A stretch of 64,000 nucleotides of DNA from assembly GCF_019443425.1 (NCBI RefSeq), contig NZ_CP080382.1, positions 868,001-932,000 on the forward strand, given 5' to 3'. A program made the translations under genes and the position numbers. How positions within the stretch are numbered: the first letter of the stretch is position 1; each line of letters starts with the position of its first letter. Positions 15,674 to 26,200 of this stretch are shown here, in pieces. Under the pieces are notes generated by a model. That model was not told where the DNA came from, made no database searches, and saw nothing but the letters and a program-made list of their open reading frames with translations. Source of the stretch: Arthrobacter sp. PAMC25284 (lineage in GTDB: Bacteria; Actinomycetota; Actinomycetes; Actinomycetales; Micrococcaceae).

Positions 15674-17803
15674 ATGGACCACGACCACCACAACGGACCC
15701 GCCGCCGGGCAGAACGCACCACCCGCTCCCCGCGGCGGGTCCGCCCTCACGCCGGCACCTGACGCCCGCAACCACCAAGCCCACGGCATGGACGACGAGC
15801 ACATGGTGCACACCCATGGCCAGCACGCCGGACACAGCGTCGCGATGTTCCGGAACAGATTCTGGCTCACGCTGGCCCTGTCCGTTCCTGTGGTCTATTT
15901 CAGCCCGATGGTCGGGCACCTGCTCGGCTATGCGCCCCCGGCCCTGCCCGGCACGGCCTGGATTCCCCCAATCCTGGGCACGGTGATCTTCTTTTACGGC
16001 GGCCAACCCTTCCTCAAGGGTGGCCTGGACGAGCTGAAGGCCCGGAAACCGGCCATGATGCTGCTGATCGCCATGGCCATCAGTGTCGCGTTCATCGCCT
16101 CCTGGGTCACCAGCCTCGGGATCGGCGGCTTTGACCTGGACTTCTGGTGGGAACTGGCGTTGCTGGTCAGCATCATGCTGCTGGGGCACTGGATCGAGAT
16201 GCGCGCCCTCGGCTCCGCCCGCGGCGCGCTCGACGCCCTCGCTGCCCTGCTGCCGGACGAGGCGGACCGGATCACCGCCGAAGGCACGGAAACCGTCAAA
16301 GTCAGCGACCTCGTGGCCGGGGACACCGTCCTGGTCCGTTCCGGGGCCCGGATGCCGGCCGACGGCATGGTCATCGCCGGCCAGGCTGAGTTTGACGAGT
16401 CGATGATCACCGGCGAATCCAGGACCGTCCTGCGCTCCCCCGGCGATACCGTCATCGCCGGAACGGTCGCCACAGACAACACCGTCCGCGTGCAGGTCAC
16501 CGCAGTCGGGGACGACACCGCCCTGGCCGGCATCCAGCGGCTGGTCGCCGAGGCCCAGGCCTCCTCCTCGAAAGCCCAGGCCCTGGCCGACCGGGCGGCT
16601 GCGTTTCTGTTCTACTTCGCCGCCGGCGCCGGCATCATCACCTTCATTGCCTGGTCTCTTCTGGGCAGCATCCCCGACGCCGTCACCCGGACTGTCACCG
16701 TGCTCGTGATCGCCTGCCCCCACGCCCTCGGCCTGGCCATCCCGCTGGTCATTGCCATCTCCACCGAACAGGCCGCGCGGGCCGGTGTCCTGATCAAGAA
16801 CCGGATGGCCCTGGAGCGCATGCGCACCATCGACGTCGTGCTCTTCGACAAAACCGGGACCCTCACCAAAGGCGAACCCGCCCTCAAGGACCTTGCGGCC
16901 GCCGAGGGCGTGGACCCGAGCGAGCTCCTGGCGCTAGCCGCAGCCGTGGAGGCCGACAGCGAGCACCCGGTAGCGCGGGCCATCGTCCGGGCCGCCCGGG
17001 AACAGGGCCTTCCAATTCCGGCAGCCTCCGATTTTTCGTCCATGACCGGCCGCGGTGTCCGTGCCACAGTCAACGGCACAACCATCCAGGTCGGCGGCCC
17101 GGCCCTGCTCCGCGAACTCCAGGCCGAAGAGCCGCAGTCACTGGCCACCACCACCAAGGCCTGGATCGACCGTGGCGCGGCCGTCCTGCACATCATTGAC
17201 GGGCACCGCGTCCTCGGGGCCGTCAGCCTCGAAGATGCCGTCCGCGCCGAATCACGGCAGGCCGTCAAAGCCCTCCAGGACCGCGGCATCAAGGTCGCCA
17301 TGATCACCGGCGATGCCCAACAGGTGGCCCTTGCCGTCGCCGAAGAGCTCAACATCGATGAGGTGTTCGCCGAAGTCCTCCCGGCGGACAAGGACAAGAA
17401 GGTCGCCGAACTGCAGTCCCGCGGACTGAAAGTCGCCATGGTCGGTGACGGCGTCAACGACTCCCCCGCCCTGGCCCGGGCCGAAGTCGGCATCGCGATC
17501 GGCGCCGGCACGGACGTCGCGATGGAGTCCGCCGGCGTCGTCTTGGCCGGCAACGACCCCCGGGCCGTCCTGTCCATGCTGGACCTCTCCCAGGCCAGCT
17601 ACCGGAAAATGTGGCAAAACCTCATCTGGGCCACCGGCTACAACATCATCTCCGTCCCCCTGGCCGCCGGTGTTCTTGCCTTCGCCGGGATCGTACTCTC
17701 CCCCGCCGCCGGCGCCGTGCTGATGTCCGCCTCCACCGTCGTCGTCGCCCTGAACGCGCAACTGCTGCGCCGGCTGAAACTGAACCCCGCCGACCTCAAC
17801 TGA
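15674..17803 (+). CDS. copB: Copper-exporting P1B-type ATPase, CopB type
   Basis: A 709-residue P-type ATPase. Its cytoplasmic N-terminus is His-rich instead of an HMA domain (MDHDHHNGP ... HMVHTHGQHAGH). The intramembrane motif is C348-P349-H350, marking subgroup P1B-3 (CopB) rather than CPC CopA. The phosphorylation site is D392 (DKTGTLTKGEP). Also present are SEHPVARA, the nucleotide-binding loop and GDGVNDSPALARA. It pumps copper (the family is often described with Cu(II) preference) out across the membrane. It follows copZ and the CsoR-type box. Confidence 0.9.
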   Translation: MDHDHHNGPAAGQNAPPAPRGGSALTPAPDARNHQAHGMDDEHMVHTHGQHAGHSVAMFRNRFWLTLALSVPVVYFSPMVGHLLGYAPPALPGTAWIPPILGTVIFFYGGQPFLKGGLDELKARKPAMMLLIAMAISVAFIASWVTSLGIGGFDLDFWWELALLVSIMLLGHWIEMRALGSARGALDALAALLPDEADRITAEGTETVKVSDLVAGDTVLVRSGARMPADGMVIAGQAEFDESMITGESRTVLRSPGDTVIAGTVATDNTVRVQVTAVGDDTALAGIQRLVAEAQASSSKAQALADRAAAFLFYFAAGAGIITFIAWSLLGSIPDAVTRTVTVLVIACPHALGLAIPLVIAISTEQAARAGVLIKNRMALERMRTIDVVLFDKTGTLTKGEPALKDLAAAEGVDPSELLALAAAVEADSEHPVARAIVRAAREQGLPIPAASDFSSMTGRGVRATVNGTTIQVGGPALLRELQAEEPQSLATTTKAWIDRGAAVLHIIDGHRVLGAVSLEDAVRAESRQAVKALQDRGIKVAMITGDAQQVALAVAEELNIDEVFAEVLPADKDKKVAELQSRGLKVAMVGDGVNDSPALARAEVGIAIGAGTDVAMESAGVVLAGNDPRAVLSMLDLSQASYRKMWQNLIWATGYNIISVPLAAGVLAFAGIVLSPAAGAVLMSASTVVVALNAQLLRRLKLNPADLN

Positions 17804-17910
17804 ACCCTGCACCTACCCGGGCTACGCCTCCGATAGCCTCCAACGCCGGGCTGCAATAGCTACTGGGGCTGTCTCAGTAACGGTGTATCCGGCAAGTTCT
17901 TGTAGAAGTC

Positions 17911-18310
17911 TCAGCTGCCAGCCTTCAGGTACTGGTAGAGGGTTTCGCGGCTGATCCCGAACTCCCGGGCCAGGCCGGTCTTCTGCTCCCCCGCCCCCGC
18001 CCGGTCCCGCAGCTCGGCCGCCTTCTCCGGAGTGAGGGCTTTCCGGCGACCGCGGTACGCGCCGCGGGCCTTGGCCAGGGTGATTCCCTCGCGCTGGCGC
18101 TCCCCGATCAGGGCCCGCTCGAACTCGGCAAACGCGCCCATCACCGAGAGCATCAGGTTCGCCAGCGGGGACTCCTCCCCCGTGAAGACCAGCTGTTCCT
18201 TCACGAACTCCACTCGCACCCCCTTCCGGGTCAGCGCCTGCACCAAAGACCGGAGGTCATCGAGGTTCCGGGCCAGCCGGTCCATGCTGTGCACCACAAG
18301 CGTGTGCGTG
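17911..18310 (-). pseudogene. Serine resolvase (Tn3 type), N-terminally truncated
   Basis: The minus strand encodes the middle and C-terminus of a resolvase/invertase: HSMDRLARNLDDL, the VRVEFVKEQLVF region, the long helix SPLANLMLSVMGAFAEFER, and a C-terminal HTH ending GISRETLYQYLKAG. The first about 60 residues with the catalytic Ser are missing. Upstream sequence from about 18306 belongs to an unrelated transposition ATPase. The open frame continues to 18417, but those codons are reverse-complement of the ATPase. The remnant cannot recombine. Confidence 0.82.
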
Positions 18311-18678
18311 ACCGCTACGACCGGGACAACATAGCCTTGATCCTCATCGGCATGCCCGGAATTGAAAAATGGTTCATCCGCTACGCGCAGCTCTACAGCA
18401 GGGTCGGCTTCGCCCACGAATACCGCCCACTCGCCCAGGAAGAACTGAATTTAGTTTTGGAGCGCCGATGGCACAAACTCGGTCAGACCCTGGACCCGGA
18501 AGATTTCACCGATGCCCAGGCCGTCGCTGCCGTCGCCCGGATTACCCGAGGCAACTTCCGCCTCATCGACCGGCTCTTCACCCAGGTCGAACGAGTCATG
18601 AAAATCAATGAACTCAGCACCATCACCGACGACGTCATTGAAGCCGCACGCTCAACCCTCGTCATCGGTATCAGCTAA
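18306..18678 (+). pseudogene. TniB-like AAA transposition ATPase, C-terminal fragment
   Basis: About 120 codons match the C-terminal part of TniB-family ATPases: RYDRDNIALILIGMPGIEKW, IRYAQLYSRVGFAHEYRPL, then RITRGNFRLIDRLFTQVERV and the closing VIEAARSTLVIG. Walker A and B are lost because the sequence starts abruptly at the junction with the truncated resolvase. It is a relic of a second transposon, not a working gene. Confidence 0.75.
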
Positions 18679-18720
18679 GACCGCCAAACCGAGATGCGAA
18701 AAAACCGCCATTGCGAACTA

Positions 18721-18747
18721 ACAGTCACAGCCAAGCACACAGTCACA
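18721..18747. repeat. Short direct repeats ACAGTCACA, possible transposon end
   Basis: ACAGTCACA occurs at 18721-18729 and 18739-18747, 18 bases apart, shortly after the TniB-like fragment. Tn7/Tn5053-type elements carry spaced transposase-binding repeats at their ends, so this may be an end of the same element. Only two copies are seen, so the call is weak. Confidence 0.35.
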
Positions 18748-19146
18748 ACCGATCGCCCCCACTTTTGACCCACGTGGCAATGGATACGAGTGCGGACCGG
18801 CCGGGCCGATCCAGGCGTTGCTGATTTACCGCATCTGGAACGGCGACAGAAGGAGGCCTCCAGTCCCGGATGCCAAAAGGCCGCGGTCAATCCTGACGCA
18901 GTCAGCGAATCGCGGCCAAGAATCTGATTGGATTCCCGCTCAGGTGATGTCATCACTGCAACTCGCCGGCATGAATACGCACAGGGCCAACCACGTCCGC
19001 CAAGCCAACCTAGAAAAGACACCCGGATCACAGCACGCGGACGGCGAACTAGCCAGGACCCTGAAATCCGCCACCACGGCAACCAGGCACCAGCCGGGAG
19101 AAGTCACAGAGGGACCCGAGCAGGGCCAATTTCCGCTCGTTAAAGC
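18748..19146. other. Non-coding region between transposon debris and tRNA-Leu
   Basis: About 400 bases. Frames exist on both strands but show no family signature or ribosome site. It is probably decayed mobile DNA next to the tRNA gene. Confidence 0.45.
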
Positions 19147-19169
19147 AAAAAACCCCTCTGACGAGGGGT
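19147..19169 (-). terminator. Rho-independent terminator of tRNA-Leu
   Basis: Arms ACCCCTC (19152-19158) and GAGGGGT (19163-19169), a four-base loop and, on the minus strand, a run of six T. It lies just beyond the 3' end of the tRNA. Confidence 0.8.
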
Positions 19170-19176
19170 CATGCTG

Positions 19177-19258
19177 TGCCCGAGGTGGGACTCGAACCCA
19201 CACACCTTTCGATACCGCATTTTGAGTGCGGCGCGTCTGCCAATTCCGCCACTCGGGC
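19177..19258 (-). tRNA. tRNA-Leu (anticodon CAA)
   Basis: An 82-base cloverleaf on the minus strand: acceptor GCCCGAG/CTCGGGC, D-arm GGCGGAATTGGCAGACGC, anticodon loop CTCAAAA, a long variable arm typical of class II tRNAs, and a T-arm with GGTTCGAGTCC. CCA is not encoded. It borders the accessory region, so it is a plausible integration target. Confidence 0.95.
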
Positions 19259-19463
19259 GCGGAGTACACCGGAAATTCTATCCCCTCACCCACAGTGTTG
19301 TGAGTAACGCGATTGGCTCCGGTGCGCGAAATTACTCTACATGCAGATAGGCTGAATTCCAGAATCGCGCCAGTGACGCCGCATCAAACCCACCCTGTCC
19401 AAGTACACCGGCGGACCAGACCCTCCAGGGCCCGGTCCGCCAGTACCTTTCCAAGGAGATCCC

Positions 19464-20069
19464 GTGTCTGAACAGACGGAGTCAAACGCCACATCCCAGC
19501 CGGCACGCCGCGTTATCGTCGCCGAAGATGAAACCCTCATCCGCCTGGACATCATCGAGATCCTGCGCGGCGAGGGCTACGACGTCGTCGGCGAGGCTGA
19601 CAACGGGGAAAAGGCCGTGCAGCTGGCCGAAGAGCTCAAACCGGACCTGGTCCTGATGGACGTCAAGATGCCCGTCATGGACGGCATCTCCGCGGCGGAG
19701 AAGATCGTCAAGGCCCGGATCGCTCCAGTGGTCCTGCTGACCGCGTTCAGCCAGAAAGAACTCGTGGAGCGCGCCCGCGACGCCGGCGCCATGGCCTACG
19801 TGGTCAAGCCCTTCACCCCCGCGGACCTCATCCCCGCCCTCGAGATCGCCCTCTCCCGCCACGAGGAGATCAAGGCCCTCGAAAGCGAAGTCACGGACCT
19901 GCAGGAACAGTTCGCCACCCGCAAGCTCGTGGAGCGCGCCAAGAGCCTCCTGACCACCAAGATGGGCCTGACGGAGCCGGAAGCGTTCCGCTGGATCCAG
20001 AAGACCTCCATGGACCGCCGCCTCAGCATGCGCGAAGTCGCCGAAACCATCATCAACCAGGTCAACTAA
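19464..20069 (+). CDS. pdtaR: ANTAR-domain response regulator PdtaR
   Basis: A 201-residue regulator. The receiver domain has acidic residues in VAEDETL, the phosphoacceptor Asp in LVLMDVKMP, Thr in LLTAFS and Lys in VVKPF. A coiled linker (EIKALESEVTDLQEQF) and a C-terminal ANTAR domain (RAKSLLTTKMGLTEPEAFRW, LSMREVAETI) follow. ANTAR proteins bind paired RNA hairpins to prevent termination. The partner kinase PdtaS is not in this window. GTG start with AAGGAG upstream. It is transcribed alone and faces pyk across a strong terminator. Confidence 0.93.
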   Translation: MSEQTESNATSQPARRVIVAEDETLIRLDIIEILRGEGYDVVGEADNGEKAVQLAEELKPDLVLMDVKMPVMDGISAAEKIVKARIAPVVLLTAFSQKELVERARDAGAMAYVVKPFTPADLIPALEIALSRHEEIKALESEVTDLQEQFATRKLVERAKSLLTTKMGLTEPEAFRWIQKTSMDRRLSMREVAETIINQVN

Positions 20070-20170
20070 CGACGGCGGCGGCGCCCGCCTTCCAGCCGGG
20101 CGCCCGCAACCTACCGCCCGGCAGATGGCCGAAACACCGGCCCGCCGCCACACAACAGCAAGCACCAAGA

Positions 20171-20210
20171 AAGGGAGGGTTCCCGCCAGTCGGCGGGAAC
20201 CCTCCCTTTT
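20171..20210. terminator. Bidirectional terminator between pdtaR and pyk
   Basis: A perfect 17-bp stem (AAGGGAGGGTTCCCGCC at 20171-20187, complementary arm 20192-20208) with loop AGTC and T-runs on both strands. It serves the convergent ends of pdtaR and pyk. Confidence 0.92.
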
Positions 20211-20253
20211 GCTTGCTACCTCAGCTAAAGCCGGGGCCCTAGCTGATGTGCTT

Positions 20254-21732
20254 CTACTTTTCCGGCCAGGGGCCGAGCTTTTCGCGGTTCGATCCGTTCC
20301 CACCGGTGCGGCCGGAGTCGGCGAGGTCGCCGACCTTGTGGACCTTCAGGGAGTTGGTCGAGCCGGCCTTTCCGGGAGGGGAACCGGCGGCGATGACGAC
20401 TAGGTCGCCGTCGTCCACGAGGTTCAGTTCCAGCAGACTGCGGTCCACCTGGGCGGTCATTTCGTCGGTGTGGCCGACCGTCGGGACCAGGACCGGCTGG
20501 ATGCCCCAGGTCAGCGCGAGCTGGTTCCAGACGTGCTCCACCGGGGTGAAGGCGAACACCGGCTTGATCGGACGCAGGCGGGACAGCCGGCGTGCCGAGT
20601 CACCGGACTGGGTGAAGGTACAGATGTACTTCGCGTCCAGCTGGTCGGCGATTTCAACGGCGGCACGGGTGATGGCGCCACCGCGGGTCTTGGGCTTCGT
20701 GCCCAGCGGCGGGACGCGCTCAAGGCCGTGGACTTCGGTGGATTCGATGATCCGGGCCATGACCTTGACGGTCTCGATCGGGTACTTGCCCACGCTGGTT
20801 TCACCGGAGAGCATGACGGCGTCGGCGCCGTCGAGCACGGCGTTGGCGCAGTCGGAGGCCTCGGCGCGGGTGGGGCGAGGGTTGTCGATCATGGATTCGA
20901 GCACCTGGGTGGCGACGATGACCGGCTTGGCCCAGCGGCGCGCCAGTTCAATGGCACGCTTCTGGACGATCGGCACTTCCTCCAGGGGAAGCTCCACGCC
21001 GAGGTCGCCACGGGCCACCATGATGGCGTCGAACGCGTCGATGATCTCGGGCAGCTGCTCGACGGCCTGCGGCTTTTCGATCTTGGCGATGACCGGCACA
21101 CGGCGGCCTTCCTCGTCCATGATCTCGTGCACGCGGGTGATGTCCGAGGCGTCCCGGACGAAGGACAGGGCGATCAGGTCAACGCCGCGGCGCATGGCCC
21201 AGCGCAGGTCATCTTCGTCTTTTTCACTCAATGCGGGAACGTTGACGGCGACGCCGGGCAGGTTGATGCCCTTGTTGTTGGAGACCATGCCGCCGACGGT
21301 TACTTCGGTGACGACCTTCACGTCATCGACCTCGATGGCGCGCAGCGCGACCTTGCCGTCGTCAATCAGCAGTGCGTCGCCGACCTTGACGTCGTCGGTG
21401 AGGCTCTTCAGCGTCGTGGAGCAGATCTCCTTGGTGCCGGGCACATCCTCGGTGGTGATCGTGAAAATGTCACCGGTCGCCAAGGCATGCGGGCCGTCAA
21501 CGAAACGGCCCAGGCGGATTTTCGGTCCCTGCAGGTCGGCCATGACGGCGACTGCCTTGCCGAGCTGTGCCGCAGCCTTGCGGACGTTCTCGTACGTGGT
21601 GTCGTGCACGGAGTATTCACCGTGGCTCATGTTCATGCGGGCCACGTCGACGCCGGCCTCCAACACGGCAAGCGTGTTCTCGAAGCTGGCGATGGCCGGG
21701 CCGAAAGTGGCCACAATTTTTGCGCGTCTCAT
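20254..21732 (-). CDS. pyk: Pyruvate kinase
   Basis: A 492-residue enzyme making pyruvate and ATP from phosphoenolpyruvate and ADP in glycolysis. The N-terminus MRRAKIVATFGPA, the Arg/Asn substrate residues (RMNMSHGEY), the catalytic Lys region (VIAKIEKPQA), MVARGDLGVELP and the MLSGETSVGKYP segment are all present. The length is normal. Its promoter must lie in the 95 bases before gltD. It is convergent with pdtaR. Confidence 0.96.
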   Translation of the reverse strand: MRRAKIVATFGPAIASFENTLAVLEAGVDVARMNMSHGEYSVHDTTYENVRKAAAQLGKAVAVMADLQGPKIRLGRFVDGPHALATGDIFTITTEDVPGTKEICSTTLKSLTDDVKVGDALLIDDGKVALRAIEVDDVKVVTEVTVGGMVSNNKGINLPGVAVNVPALSEKDEDDLRWAMRRGVDLIALSFVRDASDITRVHEIMDEEGRRVPVIAKIEKPQAVEQLPEIIDAFDAIMVARGDLGVELPLEEVPIVQKRAIELARRWAKPVIVATQVLESMIDNPRPTRAEASDCANAVLDGADAVMLSGETSVGKYPIETVKVMARIIESTEVHGLERVPPLGTKPKTRGGAITRAAVEIADQLDAKYICTFTQSGDSARRLSRLRPIKPVFAFTPVEHVWNQLALTWGIQPVLVPTVGHTDEMTAQVDRSLLELNLVDDGDLVVIAAGSPPGKAGSTNSLKVHKVGDLADSGRTGGNGSNREKLGPWPEK

Positions 21733-21827
21733 ATACCTACCCTAAGTGGTGTTATGTATTTGTGGATGTGAAGCGGAAATGAACCGGTGGGACCCGGTGG
21801 TCCCGCCTGTCGCGGGCTCGTGACGGG

Positions 21828-23264
21828 CTAGAGAACGGCCATCGCGCGGTCAGTCGGCGCCACCGGGGCCGGGAGGATAGTGCTGCCCATCAGGAACTTG
21901 TCCACGGCCGCCGCGCAGGCACGGCCCTCAGCGATGGCCCAGACAATGAGGGACTGGCCGCGACCGGCGTCACCGGCCACAAAGACACCCTCCGTGTTGG
22001 TCATGTAGTAGCCGTCACGGGCGACGTTGCCGCGGCCGTCGAAGTCGGCCTTGACCTGCTCCGTGATGCCCGCCGGCTCGGCGCCGGTGAAGCCCAGCGA
22101 CAGGAAAACGAGGTCCGCGGGGATGATCCGTTCGGTGCCGGCCTTCGGCAGGCGCTTGCCCTCCACGAATTCGGTCTCGGCGATTTTCACGCCGGTCAGC
22201 TTGCCGTCCTCCCCCACGAACTCGACGGTGGAGGCGAGATAGGTGCGTTCGCCGCCTTCCTCGTGTGCGCTGGCGACTTCAAAGAGCGTCGGGAACGTGG
22301 GCCAGGGCTGGTGGCCCGCGCGTTCCGCCGGAGGCTGTTTGCCGATCGCCAGCGTGGTGACCGATGCGGCCTGGTGCCGGTGCGCCGTGCCGAGGCAGTC
22401 GGCTCCGGTGTCGCCGCCACCCAGGATCACCACGTGCTTGCCTGCGGCGTTGATCTGGTTCTCGACGGTCTCCCCTGCCACGACCCGGTTGGCGGGCACA
22501 AGGTAGTCCATGGCGAAGTGCACGCCCTCGAGCTCGCGGCCCGGGATCGGCAGGTCACGCGGGACGGTCGCGCCGGTAGCAACAACGACGGCGTCGTAAC
22601 GGCGCCGCAGTTGCTCCCAGGTCACGTCGGTGCCGACGGAGACGCCGGTCCGGAAGCGTGTCCCTTCGGCCTTCATCTGCTCGAGCCGTCGGTCCACCTG
22701 CTCTTTTTCCATTTTGAAGTCGGGAATTCCGTAGCGCAGGAGCCCGCCGATCTTGTCGTCGCGTTCGTACACGGCGACGGTGTGGCCCACCCGGGTGAGC
22801 TGCTGTGCGACGGCGAGGCCGGCGGGGCCGGAACCGACGACGGCGACCGTCTTTCCGGTGAGCCGGGCCGGCGGCAGCGGGTTGACCCAGCCGTGTTCGA
22901 AGGCCTGGTCCACAATCGAGACCTCGACCTGCTTGATCGTCACGGCGGGCTGGTTGATGCCCAGCACGCAGGACGATTCACAGGGTGCGGGGCACAGCCG
23001 GCCGGTGAACTCCGGGAAGTTATTGGTAGCGTGCAGACGCTCCATGGCTTCCTCGCCCTTGTCCCGCCAGACAAGGTCATTCCACTCGGGAATGAGGTTG
23101 CCCAGCGGGCAGCCCTGGTGGCAGAACGGGACGCCGCAGTCCATGCAGCGGCCGGCCTGGCTCTTCAGGACACCCTTTTCCTGGGCCTCATAGACCTCTT
23201 TCCAGTCCATGATGCGCACCGGAACGGGACGCCGCGGCTGCGTTTCCCGCTGGCGTACTTTCAT
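21828..23264 (-). CDS. gltD: Glutamate synthase (NADPH) small subunit GltD
   Basis: About 478 residues. The N-terminal cysteines for the 4Fe-4S clusters are [17 protein letters not shown]. Then come an FAD dinucleotide fold ([15 protein letters not shown]) and an NADPH fold ([11 protein letters not shown]). It passes electrons from NADPH to the large subunit for glutamate synthesis from glutamine and 2-oxoglutarate. ATG 23264 (MKVRQRET) is 13 bases after gltB. An upstream in-frame extension is gltB sequence read out of frame. Confidence 0.95.
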   Translation of the reverse strand: MKVRQRETQPRRPVPVRIMDWKEVYEAQEKGVLKSQAGRCMDCGVPFCHQGCPLGNLIPEWNDLVWRDKGEEAMERLHATNNFPEFTGRLCPAPCESSCVLGINQPAVTIKQVEVSIVDQAFEHGWVNPLPPARLTGKTVAVVGSGPAGLAVAQQLTRVGHTVAVYERDDKIGGLLRYGIPDFKMEKEQVDRRLEQMKAEGTRFRTGVSVGTDVTWEQLRRRYDAVVVATGATVPRDLPIPGRELEGVHFAMDYLVPANRVVAGETVENQINAAGKHVVILGGGDTGADCLGTAHRHQAASVTTLAIGKQPPAERAGHQPWPTFPTLFEVASAHEEGGERTYLASTVEFVGEDGKLTGVKIAETEFVEGKRLPKAGTERIIPADLVFLSLGFTGAEPAGITEQVKADFDGRGNVARDGYYMTNTEGVFVAGDAGRGQSLIVWAIAEGRACAAAVDKFLMGSTILPAPVAPTDRAMAVL

Positions 23265-23277
23265 AAATCCGCGTGGG

Positions 23278-26200
23278 TCAGCCACCGGTAACCTCCAGGA
23301 TTCGAGACCAAACTTCTTCGCCGTCGGGGTCCAGGCCCTCTTCAATGGCGTCGAGACGGGTTTGCAGGACAGCCGCGAAGTCCCGCGGCAGCACCTTGGT
23401 AACGCGGGCGGCGGTGTCGTCGAAGTTCTCCAGCAGCCGGGCCGCCAGCAGCGACTCCGTCTCCTCAAGATGCTTGACGAGCAGCCCATGAACAATGTCG
23501 CGGTCCTCGGCGTCGAGCTCGCGCAGCTGCAGCTCACCGGACTCAAGGGCCTGCTTGTTGACGCGGGTGGTCTGCAGGTCCAGCACGTAGGCTGTTCCGC
23601 CGGACATGCCCGCACCAAAGTTACGCCCGGTGCGGCCGATGATCAGGGTCTGACCGCCAGTCATGTATTCGCAGCCGTGGTCGCCGATTCCTTCCACCAC
23701 CGCAGTGGCGCCGGAGTTACGGACAAGGAAGCGTTCGCCGACCTGGCCGCGCAGGAAAATCTCGCCGCTCGTGGCGCCGTAGCCGATCACGTTTCCGGCG
23801 ATCACGTTCCGTTCGGCCGGAAAGACGTTGGTCCGGTCCGGACGGACGATGATGCGTCCGCCGGAGAGGCCCTTGCCGACGTAGTCGTTGGAGTCACCAA
23901 ACATGCGCAGCGTGATGCCGGCCGGCAGGAAGGCGCCCAGGGACTGGCCGGCGGTGCCGCTCAGCGTGATGTCGATCGTGTCCGTCGCCAGCAGGTCTGT
24001 GCCGAACGTCTTTGTGACCACGTGGCCCAGCATGGTGCCGACGGAACGGTCCGTGTTGATCACGTCGAGGGTGATCTTCACCGGCGTACGGTCACTGAGG
24101 GACTCGGCCGCCAGGGTGATGAGGCGCTGGTCGAAGTGCTTGTCGAGCTCGTGGTTCTGGCCGGTGAGGTTGCGCAGCGGCGCGTCGTCGTCGAACTCGA
24201 GTCCGTGCAGGATCGGGTCCAGGTCCAGCCCTTCGGCCTTCCAGTGGCTGATCGCCTTGCGGGCGTCGAGCATGTCGGCGTGGCCGATCGCTTCCTCGAT
24301 GCTCCGGAAACCCAGTTCAGAGAGGATTTCGCGGACTTCCTCGGCGAGGAATTCGAAGAAGTTAATCACGAACTCGGGCTTGCCGTTGAAACGGGAGCGC
24401 AGCTCGGGGTTCTGCGTTGCGACGCCCACCGGGCAGGTGTCCAGGTGACAGACGCGCATCATGATGCAGCCGGAGACTACGAGCGGCGCCGTTGCGAAGC
24501 CGAACTCCTCGCCACCGAGCAGGGCAGCGATAACAACGTCGCGGCCGGTTTTGAGCTGGCCATCCACCTGCACCACAACGCGGTCACGCAGGCCGTTGAG
24601 CATCAGGGTCTGCTGCGTCTCGGCGAGGCCGAGCTCCCACGGGACTCCGGCGTGCTTAAGCGAGTTCAGCGGTGAGGCACCGGTTCCGCCGTCGTGGCCG
24701 GAAACCAGCACGACGTCGGCCTTGGCCTTTGTCACGCCGGCCGCGACGGTGCCGATCCCCACTTCGGAGACGAGTTTGACGTGGACACGGGCCGAGGGGT
24801 TGGCCCGTTTCGCGTCGTAGATCAGCTGCGCGAGGTCCTCGATCGAGTAGATATCGTGGTGCGGCGGCGGCGAAATCAGTCCGACGCCGGGTGTCGAGTG
24901 CCGTGTCCGGGCAACCCAGGGGTAGACCTTCTGGGCCATCAGCTGACCGCCCTCGCCGGGCTTGGCGCCCTGCGCCATCTTGATCTGGATGTCATCGGCG
25001 TTGGTCAGGTACAGGCTCGTGACGCCGAAGCGGCCGGATGCGATCTGTTTGACCGCGGAACGGCGTTCCGGATCCAGCAACCGGTCCACATCCTCGCCGC
25101 CTTCACCGGTGTTGGACTTACCGCCCAGCCGGTTCATGGCAATTGCCAGGGTCTCGTGGGCCTCCTGGGAGATGGAGCCATAGCTCATGGCGCCGGTGGA
25201 GAACCGCTTGACGATGCTGGAGACGGGCTCCACTTCGTCCAGCGGCACGACGGGGCGCTGACCGGTCTTGAATTTCAGGAGCCCGCGGAGCGTCATCAGG
25301 TTCTCGGACTGGTCGTCCACGCCGCGCGTGTAGGACTTGAAAATGTCGTAGCGGCGTTCCCGGGTGGCGTGCTGGAGGCGGAATACCGTCTCGGGGTTGA
25401 ACAGGTGAGGTTCGCCGTCGCGGCGCCACTGGTATTCGCCGCCGCCGAGCAGCGGCTGGTGCGCCAGTTCGATGCCGTTCTCCGGGTACGCCATCTGGTG
25501 CCGCGCCGCAACTTCGGCTGCGATCACGTCGAGGCCGACGCCGCCGAGCTGGGAGTGGGTGCCCGTGAAGTATTCGTCCACGAGTTCCTGGCTGAGGCCG
25601 AGGGCTTCGAAGGTCTGGGCTCCGGTGTAGGAACCCACCGTGGAGATGCCCATCTTGGACATGATCTTCAGGACGCCCTTGCCGAGGCCCTTGATCAGGT
25701 TGTAAACGCCGTCCTCGGGGGTGACGCCCACGACGTCGCCGCTGTGGATGAGCTGCTCGACGGATTCCATCGCCAGGTACGGGTTGACGGCAGCGACGCC
25801 GTACCCGATCAGCACTGCGACGTGGTGCGTCTCGCGGACGTCGCCGGCCTCGACCACCAGAGCGGTTTTGGTGCGGTTGGCGCTGCGGAGCAGGTGGTGG
25901 TGCACGGCGCTGACGAGCAGCAGGGACGGGATCGGCGCCCACTGGGCGTTCGAGTCGCGGTCCGAGAGCACAACGTACTGGACGCCGCGGTTAATGGCTC
26001 CGGAGACCTGCTCACAGATTTCGGTGAGGCGGGCGCGCAGGGCGTTCTCGCCGCCTTCGGGCCGGTACAGTCCCCGGACCTTGATGGCGATCCGGTCGCC
26101 GTCGGCGCTTTCGATGTTGGCGATCTTGGCGAGTTGGTCGTTGTTAATCACCGGGAACGGCAGTGAAATCTGCGGCTGGCGCACCTGCCGGAGGTCCAGC

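Noticed and set aside
13595..16723. A continuous minus-strand open frame of more than 1000 codons
   Set aside because: Only the first part (start 14920) is a permease; the rest is the reverse complement of copZ and copB, whose plus-strand motifs are complete.
18675..19082. Minus-strand frame of 135 codons next to the tRNA
   Set aside because: No protein family recognised and no ribosome site; treated as transposon debris.
19464..20303. Minus-strand frame of 273 codons over pdtaR
   Set aside because: Residues are Asp/Val/His-rich shadow of the receiver domain; pdtaR has every catalytic residue and a good start.
20246..21771. Long plus-strand frames opposite pyk
   Set aside because: Out-of-frame translations of the pyk complement with no family signature; pyk itself is complete.
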